NCBI GenBank assembly: GCA_001939145.1
Contig: LSRX01000854.1
Coordinates: 200,677-264,676 of the forward strand
Origin: Symbiodinium microadriaticum
Lineage: Eukaryota > Sar > Dinophyceae > Suessiales > Symbiodiniaceae
Length of the DNA stretch: 64,000 bases
Direction of reading: 5' to 3'
Shown: positions 54,401-64,000 of the stretch, in pieces
Layout: each line of letters starts with the position of its first letter
Position numbering within the stretch: position 1 is the stretch's first letter
Notes under the pieces: model-generated
What the model saw: the letters and a program-made list of their open reading frames with translations, nothing else
Told to the model about the DNA's origin: nothing
Databases searched by the model: none
Position numbers and translations under genes: made by a program

Positions 54401-55626
54401 ACGGGGGGTAGCGCATTTTGGAGGAAACTCATGGTGCTGGGTCTTGGGGTCTACCTGGCAAGCAGTGTCTCAAACAGCCGGGGTATGTGGGAGGTCGACA
54501 AGATCGCATCGAGTCCTCCTATCGTCGATTGAACGGCCTCGACCTCCTGCCGCACCCCTTTCGGTCTTGATGGCGCTTCGGGTTGTTTTTGGGTTCCTGG
54601 CTTGACATTGTTCCTGAAGCCGCATCGGCCGTCACATAAAGCTATGGCCGCAGAATTTACGGCACATGGTCTGCTCTATTGGCCAAACGGCACAACTCTG
54701 CAACCTAGTTTCAATGTCCAGGTGCTGGAAGCCTATGGTCTCCACTTGCGTCTTGAGCTGCCCAGGCTTGCCGGCGGCATTTACCAGCGCAGCCAAGGCG
54801 TTTGCAAAACGAAGCGCAATCACAGATCTCGGAGTCTTGAACCTCGGTACAAAACAGCATGTCAGCACATGGCGGCTTGTCGTGGGAAGATTTGCTTTCG
54901 CCAAGAAGCAGCACCTGAAGGCTGGGTGCGGCTTCGAAAACTGTCGAGTAAATGGCCTCGCCCGCTGCTTCTTTGCTGCCCATCACGGCGATGAAGGCTG
55001 CCCTGACAGAGCAGAGATCACTCAATTACAGAAATCCTGGTTTGTGTGGGCCCCTCTGGCAACCAAAGATCTCCAGATTCTGGCGTGGGCTAAAGCATTC
55101 CCCCCTAAGCTTTGCAAACAGTGAGGCCTAGCGAGTCATGACTTGCCCAGTTGGGGTTTGCAAGTTGTACCATCTCCTGCCCAGATGAGGCTAGGACGAG
55201 GAATTTTTGGACTGTCGTCCTTGATTCCTTTCAAAAGCTGAGGGTGCAGAGAGTTCCGAGGTCCCTGCTGGTAGTACCTAGCCTGAGCCCTTCTGAAGCC
55301 AAGACAGCACAACAGAAACTCGTGAGCTCACTGCCAGCGAGGCGCAGACACGCTTGCATCTCTTCCACCACATCTGGAGGAATTTGGATTTTGTCAAAGG
55401 TCTGATCATACACGGAAAGGTACTTGTTCAGTTCAGACGTGCCCGCTGCTTCCTTCTCTTCGAAGGATGCCTCCTTTGAAGCTGTGCCCCCCACTTCATC
55501 TGGATCGTCCGGCTCATCCATTATGTTGGAGCCGTACCTGTCTGTGATTCCTGACATTCCCGACTCCTGCATGGAGTCGCCATGGTTGCTTCCACTGAGC
55601 TGCTCTGAGCCAGAGCCTGAGGACAT
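48421..55626 (-). CDS. Multidomain globin / ankyrin-like / cation-channel protein, copy 2
   Basis: A tandem paralogue of the 40-47.7 kb gene. It starts at ATG 55626 ('MSSGSGSEQLSGSNHGDSM'), passes an acidic stretch and 'ELNKYLSVYDQTFDKIQIPP', then three globin-like domains (55020-52200), an ankyrin-like part ('SPFYWSIKSGNFNSAKAIL', 'DDLFTRHPDVVQFL', 52100-51890), 'RRVNYYVKHLVQDLEGNPNE' (about 51830), and channel helices (51600-49555) ending in 'LLVAQLNQAY'. C-terminal blocks are 'GDVGVAGGIQVLEPAS' and 'IRRYGGSTAPTMPWPEEP' (49310-49170), 'DKEKLIIRTTKNLNKGRF' (about 48960), and a Gly/Ser/Glu tail 'SGSSEEESS' with a stop at 48421. Compared with copy 1 it keeps every block but differs in intron positions. 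Fusion of sensor-type globins to a channel suggests gas, redox or haem control of ion flow; this is inference. Confidence 0.75.
49555..51605 (-). CDS. Copy 2, six-transmembrane cation channel domain (exons)
   Basis: 'IHFLVSFIVFLAPWLKFVSL' (about 51545-51480), 'CRMFIYVFCMMKMVLDQIRM' and 'YVERYCRIPIPHYLQEWQGL' then 'GGLILLWLLVIMATQEPMFW' (51240-51035), 'VGLFLLAFVFIILASASSI' (about 50155-50100), 'VKDFSGIPSG' at the start of the pore region (about 50005), 'SGAALNSLRSDMVLLATWEL' (about 49800), and 'FLVYAFCILVTIFLVSLLVA' with 'QLNQAY' (about 49675-49600). Splicing joins these. It matches copy 1 segment by segment, most clearly at 'RIPIP', 'EWQ', 'QEP' and 'LLVAQLNQAY'. Confidence 0.75.
51890..52200 (-). 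CDS. Copy 2, ankyrin-like linker
   Basis: Same open frame as globin 3: 'STNDEISLKKGMALSPRGKR', 'SISPFYWSIKSGNFNSAKAI', 'LDDLLTIRADRDVYYFACDD', 'LFTRHPDVVQFLI' and 'LLRPLFSGLVWRSR'. Copy 1 has equivalents spread over several exons. Confidence 0.68.
52200..52760 (-). CDS. Copy 2, globin-like domain 3
   Basis: The best globin in the window, in one open frame: 'RNVERLLKQVLGKP' (52745), 'HEKALSDLFMSLPEASMAAI' (about 52605), 'FFLHFFKVAPAGSDFFKQSS' (about 52535), 'RLYFIADKIIELTLEMYRQP', 'VEDISGLGLRHVGYSIPSEL', 'FSPFVTSAVDVFREITASET' and 'FQWSLTLVSKILVR'. Phe at CD1 lies near 52496-52491 and the proximal His codon is 52376-52374. Helix order A to H and length (about 150 residues) fit a complete globin. 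The frame continues directly into the ankyrin-like part, which proves the fusion at DNA level without any splicing assumption. Confidence 0.82.
52930..53675 (-). CDS. Copy 2, globin-like domain 2 (exons)
   Basis: 'RFGFQLLLNYTGGALIYIRR' (about 53670-53610), then a long frame with 'YASRIRIIQTSWKSANKKAA' (about 53495), an acidic insert ('GEMGDDNDSLIGDADGEG'), 'FNDMFLFNAAVMGL', 'WMTLILDQLDAIANNVANPY' and 'LALVLSKYQ' (to 53093). A GC-donor intron precedes 'TFVLSEFKAVVLASLRSL' and 'STEWDSDHEVAQLW' (53025-52930). The residue matching the proximal His of copy 1 is Tyr (codon 53099-53097), so haem binding here may differ or be lost. Confidence 0.6.
53820..55025 (-). CDS. Copy 2, globin-like domain 1 (exons)
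   Basis: 'AAFIAVMGSKEAAGEAIY' and 'STVFEAAPSLQVLL' (55000-54930) give A to C; the usual CD1 Phe would be Leu or lie across the exon edge. 'RFANALAALVNAAGKPGQLK' and 'TQVETIGFQHLDIETR' (about 54825-54705) give E/F, with the presumed F8 His codon at 54724-54722. 'SSPRVDIFREAILELFD' (about 53890-53825) continues the G-helix, in an exon almost 0.8 kb away beyond a G+C-rich minisatellite. Confidence 0.7.
53995..54335. repeat. GGGTACGGGC-type G+C-rich minisatellite in an intron
   Basis: Degenerate 10-nt units GGGTACGGGC/GGGTACGCAC with GGCGGGGCTACGGAG variants fill the intron between the 'GFQHLDIET' and 'SPRVDIFREAI' exons of copy 2. Copy 1 has the same two segments in one exon. Confidence 0.88.
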
Positions 55627-55653
55627 TGCCACCCAGACCCCCCGCTGAGCGGT

Positions 55654-57085
55654 CTACTCACACCTTGAGCATGAAAGGGCCGCACATCCCCAACCAGCAA
55701 CAGGAAACCTTCTGTGCCGTTTCAACATGGACTTATTGATGAATGGCGGCCCCGGGGCTCCGACAACAGTAACAAAATTCATCACGCAACGAAGGTGCAT
55801 AGACCCACGGCCCGCTATCGATCCGAGACTTGCTTCAATCCTTCCTACAATCCGAGCCGTCCACACGTACTTGGCGAGGAGCCTCGACGCCCTTCCTGCA
55901 CGACTTTGACACAGCTACAGGGGCTGGGGGGAATTTCCGGTGGAATAGACTGTGGAGCTGGCCACGAACATAGGTGCCGACAAACTTCTGGACTGCTGAA
56001 GCGCAGAGCTTAGGATCGGGCATCGTCAAGCTGGCCAATTTCAAGAGGCCACGTCCACGCTGCGGCTGGCGACAGGTCAAGAGCAGCGGCAAGTGTCCCG
56101 ATCCGGCTCGGGGGCAAAAACAACCAGCTTACCAAGTGGGTTGCTTGTGAACGTCCGAACGACTCGGCTGCTGCATTTCGGCCAGCCAGGCCTTGGACCC
56201 GTTGTACAGCAAGGGATATTGCCATGTGGAGCAAACATGGAGCCTCCCAGCACAGAGCGTTCACTGCTGAATATCCAGACGAGCGCTAGTCACGCTGATA
56301 CTTTGTTGTTGCAGCCCTGCAAAAGCAGTTGCTGCCCTCAACGTTGCTGTCATCACAAGGCCGCCCTCCCTCACTGGCACCTTGGCTCCACTTCTGCAAT
56401 GCTTCTTCCATCAGCCACCTGGCAGTGCAAAGAGAGCAGCTCCCTACGAACCTTCCTCAATGCCACGCCTCGAGGGCCGTCTGGAGATGAGCTTCGGGCT
56501 GGGCCATAGCTGACAGAGGCCTTGGCGAGGGATGAAGAAAACATTCCACCTACCCACTGCCAACATCGGAATCGTCTTGGCGTCAGCTTCAAAGTGATTG
56601 GAGAACTCCGCGATTTGAGTCCCCGAAGCGGCGCGCATTTCCAAAAACTTATCCGCAAGACTTGTGCCTGCGATCGCAATTCCGAGCTGGCTGGCTGTCT
56701 GAGTCATCAGCAGCCAAGTGCTGCTCCAAGGTCCCCATGCAGAATAAGAGGACCTGCCAGCATATCCCTGGCTAGGGCGCGTGGTTCTGAGCGCAGGATG
56801 GTTCAGCTTTCAGCTCAGCAGACGACATGAAGGTCTCAAAGAAGCAGATGTGCAAGTAAACATCTGCAGGATTGGGCCTTGGAAGTGAGCGATCACGGCG
56901 AGTTGCAGAAGCACATTTGTGTCGGTCTTTTCAGGGCCCCCACACGGGGCCAGCGAGCTGCACAGGCAGCTCGATTGGCTTCTCTAGCCTGAGACGCTGA
57001 CACGGCGGTTTCAAGCTGACTCAGCCGCGGCTGGGGGCTGCGCTGGAAAGCTCTCTCGGCCTCAGTCACAGCTGCTTCCAACCTC
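55654..57085 (-). CDS. Unidentified exons upstream of copy 2
   Basis: Minus-strand frames with protein-like composition: 'EAAVTEAERAFQRSPQPRLS' and 'QLETAVSASQAREANRAA' (57080-56960, coiled-coil-like); 'LADKFLEMRAASGTQIAEFS' (about 56650); 'LHMAISLAVQRVQGLAGRNA' and 'SWLFLPPSRIGTLAAALDL' (56230-56060); 'PDPKLCASAVQKFVGTYVRG' (about 56020-55955); and 'VVGAPGPPFINKSMLKRH' ending at a stop at 55654. They may be the 3' exons of one unknown gene. No domain recognised. Confidence 0.35.
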
Positions 57086-57223
57086 TAATGTGCTGGTGGC
57101 TCGACTGAGGAAGGTACCGCTCCGACCCCAAGCAGTTCGCAATGAAACTCCTCAAGGAATGTCGGCTCACGCGGAGAGCAAAGCAAGTCAACAGATTTTC
57201 CACTCTCGAGCATGAAGCATTTT

Positions 57224-59170
57224 TCACGAGATTATACGGACTCCTTTGGTGTCATGTGCCTGCCATTTTGCAAAGGTCCTGCACTTGCCATCTGTGGAAG
57301 ATCTGTGCCTACAGACACTAATGTGTACAGGGTATTGTGAAGCTGTTCTAGAGCAACACAGCACGAACACAATCGGCCTCCAACTGCCAAAGGCCCGTCG
57401 CAACTTCTCCGGTCCTTGACTTTTCAAGGAGATATGTCTCATGTGGACAGCTGCTCCCGCGGAATTGCAAGGTACAGGCCATGTCTTGCAGAGGCCTCCC
57501 CGAACGACCAGCTCCCCACCTGAAGCTCAGTGCCAAGTCTTGCCGGCTGCCATCCAAGAATCGGAAGATAAGCTACTGACATTCTGCCTCAACTGGATAT
57601 CTCCAGCTGGTGCTCAGCTGGAGAAGCATATCCACATCCTCGTCTCAGTATGAAGAGCTTTGGAACTCCAGCAGGTGCAGTTGCAGGAGATGTGTAAGCG
57701 GCAGCTGGGAAACCTACGGAGCCGGCAGACTTGAAGACCTTAGACGCTTGCCGCATGTGTGCTGACGGCTACGAAGCGAAAGAGCTGTACAAAGCATAGC
57801 AGCCAGCAAGGCTTCGAATTGCGACGTTGTCTCCCTTGGCCGCCGGCCGTGGGACCGCTGTGCGTGTGTTGAAATGCAGGCAGCCAGGCACACCATTCCT
57901 CGGCTTGAGGATCGATGTGAGCTTCATCACGCAGTGGAAAGCCTGCAGTGAAACCTGCCCATCATGATCGATCTTGCGGAGACAAGCCTTGACCTCCTTG
58001 CCGAGACCTCGGTCAGACCCGGCTGGGCTCAAATGATTGTACGGAATTGTACGCAATCACAGCACCTGTCCTGAGGCCAGCCGCCTTCTCCCAGCGTCTT
58101 GGCCACCTGGTGATCTGAAGTGTCATTTCGGTAGTTTCGAGTAGTTCAACAGTGTCACAACCATCCAAGCCTCACCGGCAATTCGCTTGGCTGCAAGTGC
58201 CGCCAGGTTGGCCTCAGCAAACACAGGGGCTCCTTTGCATGCAGCGGTTCAGAGCAACGAGACGACGAGGGCATATGTCCGAGCAACACTACACCCGGCG
58301 AAGCCAAGGACAGGATGGCTTAGCAACAGACCGTGAGATCAACTTCGGAAGCAGGATCACGGGATAGGCGACCAAAGGCCACCAGTAACCCCTGCAGCTT
58401 GCTCAGGTGGGCGATGCTGGCATACCTAGAGTGCACATGCGCCTCGTCCTCCTTCTGAAGCTGCAGAGGCGTCAGATAACCCAGGAAATATGCCTGCAAC
58501 CAAAATATCGGACTCGACATGTAGCAAATCATCGCTTGTGCTTTCCAAGCCGACAGCCTCGCAGAGATGTCGAAGTAGCTCACCAGAATGGGCCAAGCCT
58601 CTAATTCGACTCCGACATGGCCTCCTTCATACTCCTCTGTGACTGGTCTCACGCGTGCTGGCACCAAGCCAGGGACATGGAAGCGGATCACGGGACTGCA
58701 AGAGACCTCCACAGCAAAGCGCATCCCGCGACTGCAAGATGAATCAGATGCTGCAAGCAGCGGACCCTGCTGCACCGAAAATACACTCGTCGCCAAATCT
58801 GAGCTTCATGCGCTGTAGCTGAGACAGGTCGCACGCAGCCAACCTGAATCACAAGGAAGGCACACCAACCCAGCGAGAATCCTGTCAGCCTGTCCAGACG
58901 CGCCTCAGGGTCTGTGCTGTGTTCGGCTTGTTTAGCGACAGCACAGCGGCCAGAAGGGAGACCTTCACCGGTGCTCCCGCTGACACCATCAGAATTGTCT
59001 CGATGCGTCTCGGATGAGAGAGGCGCCGGAACTGAACGGTCTACCTCAGCATGCGACAATGCGTGGGGGGCAGCCTGTTGTGCGTTTGCCATGCATTTGC
59101 ACACCGAGCAAAAGGCGGCGGGCAACCGTTGGACGAGGCGCCTCTTGAACTCCAGCCTCGCCAAGGCACA
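57224..59170 (-). CDS. Unidentified exons with degenerate EF-hand-like motif
   Basis: Frames on the minus strand: 59164-58688, with 'ARLEFKRRLVQRL' and a possible membrane stretch 'LTGFSLGWCAFLVIQVGC'; 58796-58320, with 'VGVELEAWPILVSYFDISAR', 'SSPIFWLQAYFLGYL' and 'RYASIAHLSKLQGLLVAFGR'; and 58056-57769, with 'EVKACLRKIDHDGQVSLQAF', which looks like an EF-hand loop but has Lys at position 1 and Ala at position 12, so calcium binding is doubtful. They probably belong to the same unknown gene as the neighbouring exons. Confidence 0.35.
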
Positions 59171-60510
59171 TCACAGTCTTCAAGTCTCCTTCTCAGTGTC
59201 CGACCGACTGAGGGATTCTCGGGATCGACGCCAGCCTTGCCTGTCACTCTTTGCTAAGCAAGCAAATCCAGAACAGCTCTCGGCAGCGAGTGCATACTGG
59301 TCAGCAAACGAAGCGACAAACCAGCATCGAAGGGCTATACTGCCTTTTGAGCATATGTGCGTGCGAATTCTGCTTGAATCTACGATGTGGGGCAACGCGA
59401 GACTTGTTTGAGTTAAGACTCTTGGGCGTCCCCGACGGGTGCTTTGAAAGCCGAACCGTCGAGAAGCCCTCGTGCACAGCTTCCTGCACACAGCGTCAGC
59501 TTGAACAATGCCTCGCTGTGAAGATTCCTTGGCACCAGGGAGCTGCGGCCCAAAGCGTTGCAGTGAAGCGTTCCCTGCCCTGAACCTGTCGGCTCATGTC
59601 AAGGAAGGCTCGACACGGTGATACGCTCGACACCGGGCTGAGGATTGCCGTTTAGCATCGACGCCAAACTGGGCCGGCTGGCCTGACTATCTCACGGATG
59701 CGTTCGCCAGTCCTGAAGCCCTGCTGACCAGCATCTAGTTTTCAGCCATCTCAGCTGGGCAAGTTCAGGGTAAGAGCGAAGGAGTCCCGTTACCGCTTCA
59801 GAACTGCCTGCAACTTGCGTTGTTCTTTCAGCATAAGCTCCTTCGCTCATGCTAGGACAGTGGAAGACCTACATCAACAGTCACACAAACCTATCCAAGA
59901 TCATATCGAAAACTCTGGCCAAGTCCTGGACAGGCACAGGCGCAAGCTTGGACAACAGCCCTTCTGTCTTTTACCGCCCTCGCTGACGGACTTGGCACAG
60001 GGTCTTGGCCGATTCAGGTTGCCCGGGGCCGGTATCGCTCGCATTGGAGCTTTGCTTGTGGAGCCATTGAGCTAGCCGTACTGGATTTGCCAGTAGGTCG
60101 CTGAAAAAGGTCGCAGACTTTGCAGCCTATCCGACTGCCAGTGCCTGGGCCCATGGCAGCAAGCAGAAATGACACACGACAAAAAGAAACAAGCACCCTG
60201 TTCTGCCCAGAAGCTTGCTTCCTCATCTTGTCCTTGGCTGCACGCAGAGCAAGATGCGCCTTGCTCCTTCCTTCTGCCAACACCAACCCACCACGGCCCG
60301 ACTCAGCAAATGCTACCTGCAAAGAGAGGCGCTGCCTTGTAATCTCGTGCGTACTGGAGCTTACACTCACGAGCACTGTAGCGTCCGCCCATCTCCCTGC
60401 TCACCTCATTCGCTAGTCTGTGAGCCACATGACATCATGCAATGCCGCACGATGCCATCGCACCTGAAGCCAGATTTGCTCTTTGTCGGAGGTGCCGGAT
60501 CGGACGACGC
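59170..60510. other. No clear gene; probable intronic sequence
   Basis: Short frames only. A minus-strand segment 'RSKAHLALRAAKDKMRKQAS' (about 60280-60220) looks exon-like. Otherwise nothing supportable. Confidence 0.35.
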
Positions 60511-60513
60511 GCT

Positions 60514-61892
60514 TTACCTTGAGCCGCCAGCTTGAAGCAAAGTGTCAGTAGCCATGCTTTTTTTGGTGAAGATCTGCCGAAAGTAGTGCAAAGTGACCAG
60601 CCGACGGAGCTCCATGCACTCTTCAGGGCTCCACGTCGAGGCCGAGGTTTCCACATCCTTGGAAAGAAACCGCCGACTCACCTGGGAGAGCCCTCCTCTA
60701 ACCGCGGCCCAGGCCAGGCCAAGGCCGTAGGGAGGAGGTGGCGCCAGGCTTTGCGAAAGCCGTGCCGAACTGGGTGCCACGTCCTCCCCTGGAGCCGCGG
60801 ACTGGTTGAAAACTGGTTGAAATTTGTGCCCACAAGGTGCTCTCGAACTCAGACCGGCACCAACGCCCAGGTCATTCAGGTCATTGAGCAGGGCATCCAT
60901 GATGTCACCTGATGAACATAAAACACCGGAACATGAGCCTGACGACTGCCACTCTCTCCGGCACTCGCTCTGCGGGCCTCGCGAATCCGGTGAGGCTGCG
61001 CGTGAGTTGGCCATGGAAGCACTGCCCATGTGAAGTGGCGGAATGTCTGGGAAGCCTAGTCAAAAAGGGCTCTACAAGCATCTGGCATCCTCCCAACAGA
61101 AACGAGCAGGAGTAAAACAGCCATTAAGTGAAAGCCACCTGCCCGCTCGCGTTCGGTGCCTCGGCGTACGCAGAACGTAACATTGCCGGTTATGTGGTCT
61201 GTCCGAGAGCCGCCCTGTCACGCTGAAATCGGGGCCATGGCTGAGAGGCACCGGGGTCGCCTCTGGTTCCAGGACGAAGCTGTCCTCAACAGGCTAAGTG
61301 AGACTGCGCGCAAAAAAGCACCCATCCCTAAGTACGAGGCATTGCTGCCGGCTGCACGCAGCGCAAAGTCTTGGGGGTCGATCACCTCCTGGTCCTGTTC
61401 CAACAAGTTGTGTTTCCATGATTCCCGTTGCTCCTGCAAGCCCAGGCTGCCTCATGCCTGTGCGGCGCGTCTCCAAGGATCCTGAAATTGCTGAACGACT
61501 GTGCGACTGCGTGCTTGCACACGCGGATGTTGCCAACTTTGGGGATCTGAGATCTTGACTTATCCAGCTCTGCATCCAGATCCACATCGTCCACACAGAC
61601 CTGCATCGCGCGATCCGCCACCGCAGCACCGTGCGAGAGACCACTCGCCTCGCTCTTCGGGCGGCTGGGTGGCGGAGCCGGCGCAGGCGGAGGCAAAACT
61701 GGAGTTTCCGGGCGAGAAGCCTCGAGGTCGGAAAGATCGCCCTTCGAATCAGAAGCCCCGAGCCCTTACTGTAGGAGATTATGGTGAGTTGAAACCTCCC
61801 CCTTCAAGGCCTGTGCCGTTCCAGATCCGGTCGGTGGTGCCTCTGCGGCTTTCTAAATCTCTTAACTTGTTAAGCTCCGTCAGCAGCATGCT
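60514..61892 (-). CDS. Unidentified 5' exons
   Basis: Possible start 'MLLTELNKLRDLESRRGTTD' (ATG at about 61892). Then follow 'AMQVCVDDVDLDAELDKSRS' (about 61610-61550), 'QEQRESWKHNLLEQDQEVID' with 'PQDFALRAAGSNASYLGMGA' (about 61440-61320), 'DIMDALLNDLNDLGVGA' (about 60900), and 'TWSPEECMELRRLVTLHYFR' (about 60640-60575). All are on the minus strand in changing frames, typical of a multi-exon gene. No family recognised. Confidence 0.38.
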
Positions 61893-62018
61893 TCACAACC
61901 AGCCTCGTTCATCTGGAAGGAGTGGCGAGAATCGCAGCGCTCTGACAAGAATGCTGCTGAAAGGGCGGCAGCAGAATTGCCACCCTGAGTTGCCAAATCG
62001 CTGGGCATGATTTGTCAA

Positions 62019-63609
62019 TCACGCCCTAAGCCTGGCCTTGTGATCCAAACAGATAGCCCCCGCGAAGAACCATGAGATCCAACAATGCTGCCAGGCTGCC
62101 GTGGAGCGACTTGTATCCAGTCGGTCAAGGTCCATTGGAGGAAGTATGGAAAAGAATCCGTGCTCCAGAACCTGCCCGGTGCTTTTGTCGAAGCGCAGTG
62201 CAAGAGGAGATCTGGAGCCGGCCTTTCTAGCCATGGGTCGGCGCCGTGGGTTTAGTAGGAGAATCTCTGTAAGAACAGCAATGGCACCTGCAATCTCTGC
62301 GTGCGAGGCTTCAGGCTTTCGAGAATGTCGATGCTCTTGAGTTGCGGGCGGCTGGAAGCTCGAGGGATCACGGACCTTGCTGGGCGTGCATGATGTTGTA
62401 GGCTTCGCTTCTTGAGAAGCTTTGACAGTAACATGGCGTGAGGAACACCCAGCACGACTCCAGACCCTTGTAAAGACAGAGCACACGCCACTCGCGTCGC
62501 TACTCAGTCAGCAGAGAGAAGATACAAAGAGCCAGGATGCCAGGACGCATACAAGCCGAGACAACCCAAGCAAAACCAAACCCGGCCAAAACGTAAAGCC
62601 ACGCCAAGTCGATCCAAACAGGCCATTCCGAGCCAAACACAGCCAAGCGTTTCCCGACAGAGCCTCGAAGAGCCCGTTATCCGCAGTGCGTCCAGCAGCT
62701 GCTCAGCATTTCGTATGACTCAAACAGCTTCCGCCCCCCCGCAGACATAAATGCTTTCCTGACACAGTTCGTTCACTCGCATGGACTTGCCATGACTATG
62801 CTGGGATTCGTGTGCTTTCAACTTCGCGATAGCTCCTCGTTCTTATGCAGGTTGCCAAAAGCCCTCCTGCCGCCTCATGCATGGCATGTCACATGTTCCG
62901 ATTGCTGAGAGCCAGACTGCAGCCCAGCACCTGATGATGATGGCACTCGAAACCGGCAGGCCTCTGCCAGTCGAGTGAATTCCTCGGCCACATGGCGCGG
63001 GACGGCTCTTCTACGGTGATACCAGTCGGGGTCACTTTGTACTAAGCCCCTGTCAGGCCAGTCAGATATTGGCTGCCCGAGGACCTCAACGACGAGCCGC
63101 ACAGTGTTTTGACTCAAATCGACTCAAGCTTCCAGTGCAGCCGAATCACTGAGAAGATCTTGTAGAGCTGGTCCATGCTCGAGGATCCCATGAAGACGGG
63201 AGACCCGCGCAGAAGCTCAGCGAAAACCAAACCCGAAGACCAAACATCCTCAGCAAAGCAGCTGCTGCATGTTCTTACCATTTCAGGTTGCTGCTCGTTC
63301 GAACCTTCCAGAGCCGTGATCGTGGCTGGCAGCAGTGTAATGCTGTCTTCGTGCAGACATGAGGCGACTGGTGAGGAATAGCCCCGATCTCTCAGCAAAC
63401 ACTCCGGAGCTCGGTACCAGCGCGTGCCCACGTAGTCCGTAAAGGGTGGCCTGCCAGATGCCGAGGCCACTGCCGAAAGCCAGAAGCGCGAGCTAGCCAC
63501 TTCTTCCGACGGCCCTGCCTTGCTCGAAGAGACCGGGATTCGCCGAAGTCGGCTATTCGAACAACTTCCCTCTTCGTCTCATAGAGAACATTCTCGGGCT
63601 TGATGTCAC
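62019..63609 (-). CDS. CMGC protein kinase, RCK (MAK/ICK-like) type, 5' end outside window
   Basis: Reading exons on the minus strand: '(R)DIKPENVLYETKREVVRI' and 'ADFGESRSLRA' (63609-63519; catalytic loop Asp-Lys-Asn and DFG), 'PPFTDYVGTRWYRAPECLL' (from 63450; CMGC 'TRWYRAPE' activation segment), 'EDVWSSGLVFAELLRGSPVF' and 'MDQLYKIFS' (about 63260-63150), 'VLGQPISDWPDRGLVQSDPD' (about 63085-63025), 'LLLNPRRRPMARK' (about 62255-62215) and 'VLEHGFFSILPPMD' (about 62165-62120). It therefore covers subdomains VIb to XI. 'TDYVGTRWYRAPECLL' and the absent TEY loop favour the MAK/ICK/MOK group, which acts on cilia in other eukaryotes. The N-lobe with Gly loop and catalytic Lys must lie beyond 64000. 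Introns have GC or GT donors. Confidence 0.82.
62500..62870. other. Probable kinase intron
   Basis: Between the kinase 'VLGQPISDWP' exon and the C-lobe exon, with an A/C-rich part (GCCAAACC-like) and no clear coding block. Kinase subdomains IX/X would have to lie here or at 63010-62890. Confidence 0.4.
63451..63518 (-). other. Kinase intron with GC donor (68 bp)
   Basis: The exon ends ...GAGCAAG and the next begins GCCACCCTT, giving the continuous 'SLRARPPFTDYVGTRWY'. The intron starts GCAGGG and ends TGGCAG. Confidence 0.72.
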
Positions 63610-63619
63610 CTTAGTCGTG

Positions 63620-64000
63620 CTGCAGTGCATTTGGCATCACCATCATGAAATACAGGTTTATATCGGGTGGAGATTTTTTTTTGGCCTTTTTTTTTTTTTG
63701 GCCTTGTTTTTTTTGGGGGTGCCTGGCTTCTCTTTTTTCCTAGGAACAGGGGGGCAGGGACATGGGGCTGGGGATGCGCCCAGGGGCTGCGGGGTGGAGA
63801 CCCGGGGGCCAGGGCTGGGTTCCCAACCTGGTAACGCATCTACACATCTCTACATCTATACATATCTGTGTATATACATATATACACATAGCTACATATA
63901 GACATACATGCAAATATACATATACATATAAACATATAGATATAGACGTATATGCATAAACACATATACAAAACTAAATACAAATATATATATATATATA
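63620..64000. repeat. T/G-rich and TATATACA repeat sequence
   Basis: A poly-T/G tract (about 63673-63720), a G-rich part, then TATACATATATACACATA-type microsatellite to the window end. It sits upstream of the kinase exon that begins with an intron acceptor (CTAAG|GT), so it is probably intronic. Confidence 0.75.

Overview
The window looks like nuclear DNA of a dinoflagellate, probably Symbiodiniaceae/Suessiales-like. The evidence is: genes cut into many small exons; introns with AG|G borders and frequent GC donors; a long block of genes on one strand; PPR proteins of the 'ISACEK...W..AL.LL..M' type; decayed dinoflagellate-style non-LTR retrotransposons; and abundant microsatellites. No gene has a single long ORF, so the gene models below were assembled by eye from conserved blocks in different frames, and most exon edges are approximate.

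Layout: 1-2.2 kb is non-coding with microsatellites. 2.25-6.5 kb holds a broken APE/RT retrotransposon followed by an oppositely oriented retroelement-like 3' part with zinc fingers. 6.5-7.4 kb is a decayed coding stretch with a recurring GG[V/E/A]TP motif. 7.85-8.9 kb is an unusual satellite-like array. 9-16 kb is mostly repeats, including a palindromic array beside an 894-bp assembly gap (12110-13003). About 16.2-21.0 kb (+) carries the C-terminal two thirds of an ArgC gene (N-acetyl-gamma-glutamyl-phosphate reductase) split over at least ten exons. 21.2-27.2 kb is a strongly A+T-rich island with no recognisable gene.

From about 28 kb to the right end every gene I can support is on the minus strand: three PPR blocks (28.9-29.4, 31.0-32.8, 36.0-38.9 kb), two tandem paralogues of a large multidomain protein (40.0-47.7 and 48.4-55.6 kb), a stretch of unidentified exons (55.7-61.9 kb), and a CMGC/RCK-like kinase (about 62.0-63.6 kb) whose 5' end lies beyond the window.

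The most interesting system is the tandem pair. Each copy joins an acidic N-terminus, three globin-like domains in series (CD1 Phe and F8 His visible in several), an ankyrin-like linker, a six-transmembrane cation-channel domain and a Ser/acidic tail. It reads as a globin-gated ion channel family, suggesting O2/NO/redox or haem-linked control of ion flux. The function is inference; the domain order is read from the sequence.
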